From contig NC_043741.1 of assembly GCF_004337985.1 (NCBI RefSeq), positions 2,673,348 through 2,737,347 on the forward strand: a stretch of 64,000 nt of DNA, read 5' to 3'. The position numbers and the translations under genes are program-made. Below are positions 35,503-46,323 of the stretch, piece by piece. Below the pieces are notes generated by a model that was given only the letters and a program-made list of their open reading frames with translations, had not been told where the DNA came from and did no database searches. The stretch's first letter is position 1. Each line of letters opens with the position of its first letter. The stretch comes from Pyricularia pennisetigena. Lineage: Eukaryota > Ascomycota > Sordariomycetes > Magnaporthales > Pyriculariaceae.

Positions 35503-36174
35503 GCAGATTTATCACGAATAAAAAGAAACCCCGCCTGCTCCTAGATAGATCATGAAGTCCGCCGCACGACCGGAGCCGAGGTGATTGGTGCGGAAACAGA
35601 AATGAGCGGGACCCGCCGCCCCTAATTTTCGGTCGGGCTTGTAGCTGCCGAGCTTTTCTGTTAGAATTGCAAACCCACATATTGATTGGGACTCCCTGCG
35701 CCGGACGGGGAAGAGAGCAAGACAGGAAGGATGTCCCCGGTAAACACGAGCTGAAGCAAGCTGAGAGAAAATTCTGATTGGGCTGCCGTCATGTGCAAAG
35801 GGTCTTCTTTACTTCCCTTTCTCTGCTCCTCGGGCGAGGGACCATCGGAACCAAGGACAATCAGCAGGGACCAGGCCTAGGCCTCACGTAGAGTTCTATT
35901 CTAGACTATCTAACCTCGACCGAGGTTCTCCACAAAGTCGACTTGCGCATACTGTATACGCAGTTCGGGGGTGATATGGGCGGAAAGCCGCTCGCCGTGC
36001 TTTCAGGGCGGTTACAAGAGAGAGGGGAGAAAAAAAAATAAAGCGCAAACTGTCCCGAGATGAAAGAGATGTAATAGGAAGAAAGAGGGTCATTCCCGAT
36101 TATGCTCCGCGTTGTTTCGTTTCTCCCGCCCGGTCGTTATTCCACCCCACGTCACGCGCGCGTCTCGGGTTTTA

Positions 36175-36256
36175 CCCCGCGCAGGGGGGAAATATATACC
36201 AGCCGGGCCTTTGATGCGCCTGCCTCCCTCCAGGTGCTGTGTTGTTTATCGGCTAA
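36175..36256 (+). promoter_or_regulatory. putative core promoter with CreA-, TATA- and XlnR-like sites
   Basis: GCGGGG on the minus strand (36175-36180) fits the CreA/Cre1 repressor consensus SYGGRG. ATATATA (36192-36198) is a TATA-like box about 330 nt before the start codon. GGCTAA at 36251-36256 fits the XlnR/Xlr1 activator core GGCTAR. Such a set is expected for a pentose-catabolic gene subject to glucose repression. Assignment is by motif only; short words also arise by chance. Confidence 0.45.
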
Positions 36257-36525
36257 TTCCCCGAGCCACATCCAGCTGTAGACCTTCAGCATAGCGCGGT
36301 AATAAATAAATAAATCCTCCTGCCTGTTGTGTTTTGTGTTTCAGCATCTGCTCCTATTTCTCTTTTCTCCATTAACTATACACTTCGTACACTTCTTTCA
36401 TTGTCGTTCACTATCGCCAGTCTTGAGGCATAATCTACGCTATACCAGCCTCCGTACCTAACCATACCGTACCTAACTTCCCTCCCTCCGCCCCCTCATC
36501 ATATAACCAGATCCCTCTCTGCACA

Positions 36526-37792
36526 ATGAGCGCAACCAACGGCAGCTCCACGGCAGCGCCGTCCAAGAAGAACATCGGTGTCTTCACGAACCCCAAACAT
36601 GATCTCTGGATCAACGAAGCCGAGCCGAGTCTGGAGAGCGTGCAAAAGGGTAGCGATGAGCTGAAGGAGGGCCAGGTCACCATCGCCATCCGGAGCACAG
36701 GAATCTGCGGGTAAACGAATCCCCGCTTCCATCTGCTACTTACACTGAGTCACACGAAACAAAGGCAGTACATGGAACTGGACTAGGCGTGTGCAGGGAA
36801 ATCAACACAAGAACGAAGAAAAAAGAAAGAAAGCTGACTATACCACTGTAAAAAATAGCTCCGACGTTCACTTCTGGCACCACGGTTGCATCGGTCCCAT
36901 GATTGTCCGTGAAGACCACATCCTCGGGCACGAATCAGCAGGCGAGATCATTGCTGTCCACCCGTCCGTCACGTCTCTCAAGGTTGGCGACCGCGTTGCG
37001 GTGGAGCCTCAGGTCATCTGCTACGAGTGCGAGCCGTGCCTGACGGGACGTTACAACGGCTGCGAGAAGGTGGACTTCCTGTCGACGCCGCCGGTGCCCG
37101 GGCTGCTGCGACGCTACGTCAACCACCCAGCCGTGTGGTGCCACAAGATCGGCGACATGAGCTGGGAGGACGGCGCGATGCTGGAGCCGCTGAGCGTGGC
37201 GCTGGCTGGCATCCAGCGCGCGGGCATCACCCTTGGTGACCCCGTGCTCGTGTGTGGCGCGGGCCCCATCGGGCTCATCACATTGCTGTGCGCCAAGGCG
37301 GCGGGCGCGTGCCCGCTCGTCATCACCGACATCGACGACGGCCGCCTCAAATTCGCCAAGGAGTTGGTGCCCGACGTCATCACTTACAAAGTCGAGGGCC
37401 GGCCGACGGCTGAGGACGCGGCCAAGTCCATCGTCGAGGCATTTGGCGGCGTGGAGCCGACCCTGGCCATAGAGTGCACGGGTGTGGAGAGCAGCATTGC
37501 CAGCGCCATCTGGGCAGTCAAGTTCGGCGGCAAGGTTTTCGTCATCGGAGTCGGCCGCAATGAGATCAGCCTACCGTTCATGCGGGCGTCGGTGCGCGAG
37601 GTTGACCTGCAGTTCCAGTACCGTTACTGCAACACGTGGCCGCGGGCGATCCGGCTAATCCAGAACAAGGTTATCGACCTGACCAAGCTGGTCACGCACC
37701 GATTCCCGCTCGAGGATGCGCTCAAGGCATTCGAGACGGCTGCCGACCCCAAGACGGGCGCCATCAAGGTACAGATCCAGAGCTTGGACTGA
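36526..37792 (+). CDS. lad1: L-arabinitol 4-dehydrogenase (372 aa)
   Basis: Zinc-dependent medium-chain dehydrogenase oxidising L-arabinitol to L-xylulose with NAD+, second step of fungal L-arabinose catabolism. Exons 36526-36710 and 36859-37792, split inside the GICGSD glycine codon. Catalytic zinc ligands Cys61 (GICGSD), His86 and Glu87 (LGHESAGE) are present. The structural-zinc Cys set is intact ([15 protein letters not shown]). The Rossmann motif GAGPIG is followed by TDID, the acidic pair that selects NAD+ over NADP+ in this enzyme. [14 protein letters not shown] and the C-terminus [13 protein letters not shown] match the Neurospora-type enzyme closely as recalled. Xylitol or sorbitol dehydrogenase is the alternative, less likely. 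Probably cytosolic. Carbon-source regulation is suggested by the upstream sites. Confidence 0.92.
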
Positions 37793-38634
37793 GGTTCGGG
37801 AATGAGGTTCTTGGAGTGAAGTTGATATACATACAAATAATGTAACAGAGATGACAGCTGAACCTGTAATGCATGGGCATATTCTATCGCTGATATGCAG
37901 TTAGAATTCTTTCCCCCATCAACAGTAACTGCTCATCCTGACCATGGTGTCATAAGCCGTTCTTTCAACGTTGTTGGGACCATGTAACGCAGTCAACGAG
38001 TGAAAGTCTTATGTATGTTATGCATGTCTGTCGGAAATACACGTGTCGTCTGTGTGTTGGCCACTGCAGAAGCAAAATACAGCTACCTGATAATAGAAAA
38101 AAGAACTATAATATGAGAAAAAGAAGTAACATGTAAAAAAAAAAAAAAAAAAAAAAGGAGAGCTTTGCCAGCTCACACACGCCAGCACCAGAGAAAATAT
38201 GTGGGTTCCTTACGAGAAGCTAGGGATGACCTCATCAGTTACTGGTCCATGATTGGCCAATTCCGCCTTCCGCTCTTCCACCCTGGACCCAGAACTCGGC
38301 TAAGCTCTGGCCACTTTTCGCAGGAGCCCCAAGCAATCATCACGAATTCTTCCGAGGCCGCTGAAGTTTTTCCATTTCGTCAATCTCCGAGAACCTCTTT
38401 TTCCCAAGCTGCCAACCAAACACCCCGACGACGACGACGACTCGCACCAGCCATCCCGACCGGGGGAAAAAAGGGATAAACAGACAAAATAACCGACGAC
38501 TAGCTCTGTGTTCTTTTTTTGATTTTTTTTTTTCCCTTTTGAAAAAAAGAAATCAATAGGGAACACCTTTTTCGACCCATCACATCCGAAGAGACCCCGG
38601 GGAATATCGCGCTCCTTCATTTAATAAACACAAG
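37793..38634. other. intergenic region before ATP synthase subunit g
   Basis: Holds the 3'-UTR of the preceding gene, a poly(A)22 at 38135-38156 and the promoter of the ATP synthase subunit gene. No other gene seen. Confidence 0.5.
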
Positions 38635-39507
38635 ATGTCGTTCGCCATCGCCATGCGCCGAGTGGCCCTCGCGCCCTCGACGCGTACAGTTGCTGCCCGC
38701 CGCTTCGAGTCCTCTGCCGCCAGCAAGGCCCAAAGCACCGCAAAGGACACGGCCAACAAGGCCGCACAGGGCCTGACCCGCGTCGCCAGCGCCGCCGGTC
38801 CCGCCATTACCAACGCTGCTAAGGGTGCTTCCGAGGCTTTGGGCAAGGTCGGCGGTCGCACAGGGAGGCTGATCAAGTTTGTTGAGCGTATGTTTCTCTC
38901 ACCCTTTATATCCCAATCTATTTGACGGGCCATGCGGAAAGTGAGAGAAGAAGGATGATGGCAAGGGAACGGCGCAACAATCTGGGGTTGCAAGACCAAG
39001 AGAGAAGAACCGAACGAAACACGGGACATCGTTTTCGCTGACTTGGGTCCTGTTTATTCTGGAATATAGGCCAGGTTCCTTTTGTCGTTTACTACACAAA
39101 GGTCGGTGTTGAGGTTGCCAAGATTGTCTTCCGTGGCCAGCAGATGTCTCCCCCGTAAGTATAGCTCTGTTCTTACCCCTGCGCTCACACAGTCACGGGC
39201 ACTTTTGTCGAGCCTTTCGGTCGAAACATCAATTCTGACCAAAACAAAATCCAGATCAATGCAAACCTTCCAGAGCTACTTCCAAAACGTATGGAAGCAG
39301 CTGCAGAACCCGCAAGCCCTCATGCGCCAGCTGTCGTCCAAGGTCCCTAACCAGAACCCGGTCGAGGCCGTGAAGAACATCAGCGCAGCTCAATGGACCG
39401 CCGCTGGTGTGCTGGGCGCCGAACTCATCGGTTTCTTCACCGTCGGTGAGATCATCGGCCGCATGAAGCTCGTCGGCTACCACGGCGAGGTCGAGCACCA
39501 CCACTAA
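38635..39507 (+). CDS. ATP20: mitochondrial F1Fo-ATP synthase subunit g (196 aa)
   Basis: Accessory Fo subunit that supports ATP-synthase dimerisation and cristae shape in the inner membrane. Exons 38635-38887, 39070-39154 and 39255-39507, with donors GTATGT and GTAAGT and matching phases. The Arg-rich, acidic-poor N-terminus (FAIAMRRVALAPSTRTVAARRF) is a mitochondrial presequence. A helical Ala/Lys region (residues ~28-85) leads to the conserved segment VPFVVYYTKVGVEVAKIVF, then a linker and a single C-terminal membrane helix (AAGVLGAELIGFFTVGEIIG). Length and order fit fungal subunit g. The small middle exon (85 nt) is phase-consistent. Confidence 0.92.
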
Positions 39508-41912
39508 TTTGCTCCCTGTTGATAGATGGTATGGCGCTTAGTTGTTGGAGATGACGTACGTGGATGGGAAGTGACAAGGCGTGAAGGCTGGGAATGGATG
39601 CGGCATGGAGTTGAGGTTGGTTGTCGGGTGGTCGTCTCACCCGAGGCAACCAGCTCGTCCCTGGGCCATCGATCGAGCACGAGATCTTTTCACTCCCAGC
39701 TAGCTTTCTGCACCCCTTCTCCGGCAACATGCACGTCGGATCAGGCGCAGTTGTTCTTGTTACTCCCAAACACGGCTGGATATCGAGCAAGCAACCAATC
39801 CCATATCTTGTACCGCCGGATTCCTTCGTCTTGATTTACTCGGGAACTTGCTTTTTCTCTACCATACCTACTTTGTGTGGGTATATTTTTTTGTTTATTT
39901 TCCTTTGTTCAAAACATCTTTTGACTGCAGCAAACAAATGTACCAATAGACCAAACAACCTGCATAAAGGGATAAAAGGCCTGAAAGGGATCGGGAGAAG
40001 CGCGCGTAGAGCGTGGTTGAGAGGAAGATGAAAAGGGGGTGATGGAGGTAGGACGGGAGCGAGACGAGGAAACAAATCACGCCCTTAGACACAAGAAACT
40101 AATGAATGATTTTGATCCTCTTACGTCCTTCCCTTGGTGTGCTGCTGTTGTTCAGACCAAGGCGTCTATTTTTTTGTAGATTGATGAACCAAACCCCCAA
40201 CGCTGACGCTTTCGTCCTTCTTTGACCCCCAAGTCTTCTCTATGAATGGCATTTGGCTTATCCAACTGCTTAGCGTGATCGGCTGAACGAAAAGAGGATC
40301 CATGCGAGCAGCAGAAGATACAAGATCATGGACCAGACAAGCTTGAATGTTCCACCTCGTCCCGGCAGATCTCTTCTCCTTGGCCAACTCTCGTGTACCG
40401 TCAGCTGTCCGGGACGTTTTGAATATTCTGGTGAGGTCCAGTCACGCCCTCGATCTTTTTTTTTTTTTTTTTTTTTTTTTCTCGCAATCCCATCGCCTCT
40501 AGGAGGACGTTTCTCTCAACTCGACTATACCGAGATATCCTTATGCCATTATTCGGCCGCTACACATAGCAAATTTTAACACACCGCTGTAGTACTTACA
40601 CTGGGATATTGATACTACTCTGATGTTGAGCCCATTCGAGCTCGGTGTTTTAATAATGAATTATTGGGTTGACGGCCCCTTCTCACTAGGTGCATGGGAA
40701 GTAGGTTCAGGGTAGGTAGTTGTAGAAAGCGGTCTAGGAGGATAAGGAGGAGGGAATGACGGCTAATATACCAGCTCGCCGACGCATGCGCAGGAACATC
40801 ATGCCTGCATAGCCAAACATATCCAAGCATGTATCGACGGCTGTAGGGCTTACGACACTTGGTGTACTAGAATATATACACACCTTGCGTCAACATAATA
40901 CACCATGGCAGATGTTTCTGTTAAGTCCCCATCTTCTGCCAGGTTTTTCTTGTTTCTTTCCTACTTTTTTTTTTTTATCATGCTAACAGCCAAGTTTTGC
41001 ACTTTGTACTCGTTGGTACCGTTCCTAACGGCTAGAAGAAGAACATAGAAAGAGACAGTAATGCAAAAAGAACAAGGATGAACAAGAAAAAAAAAAAAAA
41101 ACGGTCATGCTACAATTGTCATGAATTACATCGTGGCGTGTCTGTATCAAAATAAGCGCCCAGACTTTGGTCCCATCCCTTGGCTTGCGCTTGCTCTCCT
41201 TTCGAGCCGGGATAGACAACAACCCGCGTCTCGCTGGCACCCCCTGCTGCCCTTGTTCGCGGGTCTTTCTTTGGCGAATTCGAGTCAGATAAAGTCTGAA
41301 GTTCCTCAAGTTTATGCACACTTCGTCCTTTTTTTTTTTTTTTACCGTTTTCCTTTCGTTTTACCAGCCCCTTCACCAGCCCACAGGCCATGGGAGTCCA
41401 ATCTCTTTTGTGTAGTTACTTACGGGGGACAAAAAAAATGTTCGTAGCTAAGAGTGAAAGTGTATTCTTTCTATTTCCGAGAATCACCAGAGTTTTCACA
41501 GAGGCGAGGAAATGCCGTCCATCATCCATTGGTGTTTGCTAACGCGTTCCGGCTGTCCAAAGAGCGAACATCGCGTAGCGCTGAACAATCCCGTCATGGA
41601 CCATTCAACCATCTCAAAGAAACACCATCGAAATGTTGTATTTTCTGGTCCTCTGCGCGGCAGCCTTGCTCCGCACACACCCCTCGTAAATATTCACACC
41701 CAAGAGAAGAAAAGGATCTGCCAGCAGGTCACTCTCCCCTCTCCTCGGCCATGTTGCCGCCCGGACATACTTCGCAAATATAAAATCCACAAAATAGTGG
41801 AGAGGGTGGGGGTCATTGGGCACGTTTTTTTGGTTTCGAAAATCGAGATGATTCACATGCTTGAGGCCCTCTTGTCCTTTTGTCGTTGGTGACGGGCGTC
41901 CATCCTCGAAGC

Positions 41913-41949
<37 letters not shown>

Positions 41950-44058
41950 AACTTGAACTTTCAGATCCTTTCTCTTCAAAGTATCACGGCAGCAGCGAGA
42001 CATCGAAAATCACCCCATGCTTTACGGTCCAATGTCTCGATGAGCATCGCTTTGATTGAAGACGGCGGTGAAGCTGCCTGAGTAAGGGTGCTGTTGGTCA
42101 TAACAATGTCCAGGGTGGCATATTTGGAGAGGAGAGGGAAGAGACGAAAAAAAAAGCCCCGCTTCCCCCGATCCATGCCTATTCAGTTTAATCTCAAGAT
42201 CTTGTGTGATAGTATAGACTGGGTGCGTTGTCACAACCAGAGGCTTCAAAGACAACAAGGGCCAAGGCACTGAAATCTCCACTGTATGCAAGATGGTCGA
42301 ATCGAAATTATGAATGCCATGTCCGCGGTCGTGCATAACTTCTCTGGCTCCTCCAACAGCTGAAGATCTGTAGGCGCGGAGAAATATTTCCCATGCTGTG
42401 ATAAACGTGGCATGAGAGAACCAAGTCCAATTGTCGTCCACAATATCCACAACTTATCTACAGCACATAGCAGATATGACTGTAGGCGGGGGTTTTGTAC
42501 AGTGATTTTATAAGCAGGGTATAAAGGCAGCGGCAAGGCCCCCCTTTTCCATATTTCCCCTGGTTTCGGAGGCTTGTCCGAACGAGTGAGAACCGTCCGT
42601 GGAGTCATAAAATGGGCACAAGCAACCTTGTGGGCTTAAATCTCATCCATTAGAGGGGTAGCAGAGTATAGTGAGTATTATACTGAGCAGTAATTAGCTC
42701 GCCGGCAGCTGTTGATGCGGGGGAGGCAATAAGACTACTTGTTGTTTAATATGTGTGTCTCCAAGACGACATGCGTAGAAGACCACATATTACAAGTAGT
42801 GTGAGTAGCACAGCTTTATGAACGTCGCAGAATTTCCCACCTGCCTATCATATGGCCACTGCTTGTTTGAGCGGAGCCGGCCATGAGAGTCACAAGAGCA
42901 TCTTGCCGCGCGCGAGAACCGGATGAGTCGGTGAAAGGACAGTTGCACCCTGGACTTTGCTGGAATATGGAGTAGTAACTTAACGAGGAACACTTGGTCT
43001 GTGCCACAGCCCGCAAAGTGGGCTGGGGGGCTTGCATGACGAGATGCTGCCTTGATCAACATTTGCTGCAGCCAAGCTTCCGTCCACAAAACATGCGAGG
43101 CAACGTTCCTAATGTCGTGGAAACTTTGTTATGGGCCGTCCCCGCAGAAGTGCCTTGGTCGCAACTAATTTCGTCCTTAGCGACATGTCCAGTTGTCCGT
43201 GTATTCCCCAAGTAATCATTTTCTCGGTGACTTGTCCTGCTGGGATCTTCTCACCGCTGACGCCATTTGTTGTGGGCTTGAAAACATATTTTTTGCTTGG
43301 GTTAATATTTTAAGCCTTGTTGATGTGTGATGCCAAGGACATCATTAGCATAGAGGCTCTAGATGTGTCGTCTGACAATTACACATAAGGAGTAAGTGTT
43401 AGTGAATCAAGATGATTTTGGTCCCAATGGGTGCTGTGAAACAGAGTGGTCATGGATTGACTGTTTCCTTTCCCAGACTCAGGTAACAACAACGCTAGTG
43501 AGATTAATCTCAGAGAGCATCATGTTGCTTGTGAGATTGTGTCGCAAGAGAAAACAGAGGCCGCACATATAAGACTATGAAAGGCCAGTACTTTTGGGGA
43601 ATCGAGATGATAGGTTTGGAAAAAGATAACCACTATTTCGATCTAGCCCAAAATAAAACCACAAAAAGATAATGCGAACCTATACCCTGCCTCCAAGATG
43701 GCCGAACAAGAAAATGATGGGGAAATCATAAGATAGCTGACACACAAAAGTCACAGCAAGATGCTGTTCACGCAAGCCCTGCAAAATACGGGATAATGCT
43801 AAGGATGAGGATAACAAGTAATAATAGTAGTAATAATAAAAGGAAAAAGTACATGAAAAGTAGGATGGGAACCCTACAGGAGGTGAGACATATACATCTG
43901 ACCATATGAACGACACCAGGTCAATTTGACCAGGGTTGCGATCATCGACGTCGAGAAGGTCTGGTTCGGGCAGTCCATATGTATCTGTATTCATGCTGCG
44001 ATGTCAGTACATATGGTGGCTTGGATCTGATCGGAGAGGGGGAAAGAGACGAAGGCCA
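39508..44058. other. 4.5 kb gene-poor region
   Basis: No supported gene. Poly(T)25 (40456-40480), poly(A)15 (41087-41101) and poly(A)30 (41917-41946) are present. ATG-started frames of about 120 codons occur at 41512-41892 (+) and 42246-42608 (-), but they lack family resemblance or splice support. Confidence 0.45.
41917..41946. repeat. poly(A)30
   Basis: Uninterrupted run of 30 A. Confidence 0.95.
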
Positions 44059-45398
44059 TCACTGGCTTAATCTGGGAAAAAAAAAAAAAAAAAAAGAATG
44101 AAGCAGAACACAAGCGGAAGACAAAAAGAAAGGTTAATAACTAACAGCATGCAGTAAACACCCTCCGTATGCACCTGAGAGCACACCTCCTTGCTTGCAG
44201 CTGCGTTGAGTTCCGCAATGTATTGAGGTGTCTTCTTCATGACGCGAAACAGAGGCGCAAGTGACATGGGCATGGTGCTGTGGTTGAGGGCGAGATTAAA
44301 CCAGCGCCCAATTTCTCGGCCGCGCTCATCGTCTGCCCAATTACTGATGGGAAGCACGATGGCCTGCTCTTGAACGTCATCGAACCCGTGGTTCAGTAGC
44401 ATCGACCGGGTCTCTTCGCGGTTACATCGAATCGACATGCCATGCTGATCCATAGCCTGCATGACCTCATCTGACCATTGTTTTAAAGCTGTCGGTATGG
44501 GACCGTCGTCACACCTGAACTGCCAGTCGATTTCAAATTGTTCAAAAACACCTGTCTCCGGCTTCAGGTGACTTTTGGGCGGTTGTCAGCTTGGAGATTG
44601 CATGGAAGGTCAAATCTAAGAAACAAGATAAGTTGCTGCATAGAACGCTGACTTACGCTGCGATCTTTTCGTACAAGGCCGGCCATGAGCGAATAGCACC
44701 CTTCATCAACCTGCAGTTTATCAGGTCATAAGGCGCATGCTGAACCATCTCTTCTGTCCAGGCTGCCTCGATATCGGCTGGTGTGAATCTGACTGTTGCT
44801 GGGATTCTAAATAAAGCACGTGATTACTTGTAAGCCAACGTTTTTCGGTTTGCAGTAATTTACGACGTCTACCAGTAGATATTTTGGGACATACAGATCC
44901 GGTTGCGTCATTTGAACGTCTGCCCCTATGAAAAGGCATGGTTTAGGGCTGACGAAAGGCATTAGCACATGTAATTATCAATCCTGCTCATAGGAGTTTC
45001 CTGGACTCACTGTAGCTCATGGGCCATAAGTATGACCCAGAGGCCAGTCCCACAGCCAAGATCTAGAACATGAGAATTCTCTTCCACTACCGAGGCATCT
45101 GTGTGTAATTTGTTGTTGAGAACTATTTTGAACAATTGGCTGAAAATGTCGAGGCGGTCTTGCTCAGTCTGATCAAACGTTAGTGACTGTGTTTGCGGCC
45201 AAGAATTCCCATACTTGGACAGACTGAGACTACGCACTTGATCTGCTGGAAGCAAATATCTGTCCCTCGGCCACACCTGATATAGGCGGCCATTCTCTTT
45301 GAAGAGCTGCTCCACTTCAGGAGCATCGTTCCTGTTATTTGGTTAGTGAGGTGGTCCAGGTGAGATAGCGGATAAGTTCAGGGAACTCACTTTGACAT
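44059..45398 (-). CDS. LaeA-like SAM-dependent methyltransferase (323 aa, 6 exons)
   Basis: Class I methyltransferase of the fungal LaeA/UMTA-like group; substrate unknown. Exons: 45398-45391, 45331-45011, 44948-44895, 44806-44657, 44571-44146, 44071-44059; every junction is GT-AG and in phase. Residues 12-50 are the usual entry region (ENGRLYQVWPRDRYLLPAD), followed by EQDRLDIF. SAM motif I is VLDLGCGTGLW. After the acidic loop comes GADVQMTQPDLIPATVRF, then YDLINCRLMKGAIRSWPALYEKI, the methyltransferase core; HLKP and EQFEIDWQFRCDDG form the post-core strand. The first exon is only 8 nt (ATGTCAAA) and the last 13 nt, so both ends are the least certain parts. It is isolated in a gene-poor tract, without polyketide or peptide synthase neighbours in this window. 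Confidence 0.82.
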
Positions 45399-45896
45399 GA
45401 TGGCGCCAGGTAGTATCGGGAGAGAGGTGGCGTGGAGAACCTTATCCATCAACTATATTGGGTTGAGAATAGTAAGCTCTGTTGCCAAGGCCGGTGTAAT
45501 ACCAAGGATAGAAAAAACTGTTTGTGAAGTTAGTGCTGTCCTCTGAAGTGCGGCCAGTAGTACCCTTGGCCAGGGCTAATAGCTGAAAACGCGAACTCAG
45601 GATAATGCACCCAGTACCGCTAGTTCTCTCTCTGATATCACTGATGCTTCCTGTGGCGTCTTCAGGGGCTCGCCGCCACAGATTGGGGACAGGTCAACCG
45701 TTCCCAATGATAGAACAGAAGAAGGGGTTTAGCAATCAAGGGTCATATCACATACAACTTAGTAATCACAGGCGGGTTATGAGCAGAGTAATGGCCTTGT
45801 GACGCCGCTCCGGATGCTGTGATAATCTTGCGAAAGGTCGAATAGACAAATATGTTCTGGTGTGGGGTGTTATGACTTAACAAGTCCGCATGAATT

Positions 45897-46028
45897 TCAG
45901 CTGGGGTAGCCAAAGTCGTCAAGTTGCCTTGGTTTCGAGGTAAAGGTCGTACCACGGGCCGCCTGATTCACAGAGAATGAAGAAGAAATCAACAAGAAAC
46001 CCAGGAGTCGAGTTGTTGCTGCTGTCAT
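45897..46028 (-). CDS. putative small secreted peptide (43 aa)
   Basis: The ATG opens a 43-codon frame with a convincing signal peptide: short N-region with one Arg, hydrophobic LLGFLLISSSFSV core, and a likely cut after NQA. The mature part would be about 20 residues (starting ARGTTFTSK). A weak GTACGA donor inside the frame could instead make this the first exon of a longer gene, joined to an exon starting near 45853. It lies on the same strand, about 500 bp upstream of the methyltransferase. Unrecognised; too short to be sure. Confidence 0.3.
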   Translation of the reverse strand: MTAATTRLLGFLLISSSFSVNQAARGTTFTSKPRQLDDFGYPS

Positions 46029-46164
46029 GGATCACGGGAACAGAGTGGGTAGGGTCGGGTCCCTAAATACTTGCATCGTATGTCTCAAGTCGAGGGCCCT
46101 TTTTCTGGCTATGGAGAGACAGCAAGTTAACGGATAGGTACGCCCAACTTTCAACGTGAGACAA

Positions 46165-46323
46165 TCACTTCAAAGCTCGGCCCAAATGCGGCCAGAGCGT
46201 GTGTCTTGTGTGATTGTGGTCGTCGCGAACTTGGTCGGTTGGCCACTCTGGAGGGGCGTGGTCTGGTTTGTTTGGGCTGCTGAGTGACGTGTTGACGGCG
46301 GAATTTGCATCCAGAAAATCCAT
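46165..46323 (-). CDS. weak small ORF (52 aa)
   Basis: The ATG lies in an excellent context (CACCATGG) and starts MDFLDANSAVNTSLSSP. The frame is hydrophilic, His/Asp/Pro-rich, with no signal peptide. Two other frames are open over the same stretch, so coding status is doubtful. Confidence 0.2.
   Translation of the reverse strand: MDFLDANSAVNTSLSSPNKPDHAPPEWPTDQVRDDHNHTRHTLWPHLGRALK

Larger units (their letters stand above)
35099..36525. other. promoter region of L-arabinitol 4-dehydrogenase
   Basis: No gene seen. It holds a poly(T)28 at 35475-35502, an ATATATA box at 36192-36198, CreA- and XlnR-like words near it, an AAAT repeat at 36301-36314 and a C/T-rich leader before the start at 36526. 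Confidence 0.55.

Noticed and set aside
42022..43089. Minus-strand frames of 100-140 codons, considered as a possible second methyltransferase-like or lineage-specific gene
   Set aside because: No recognisable motif, overlapping frames equally open, and no good splice joins between them.
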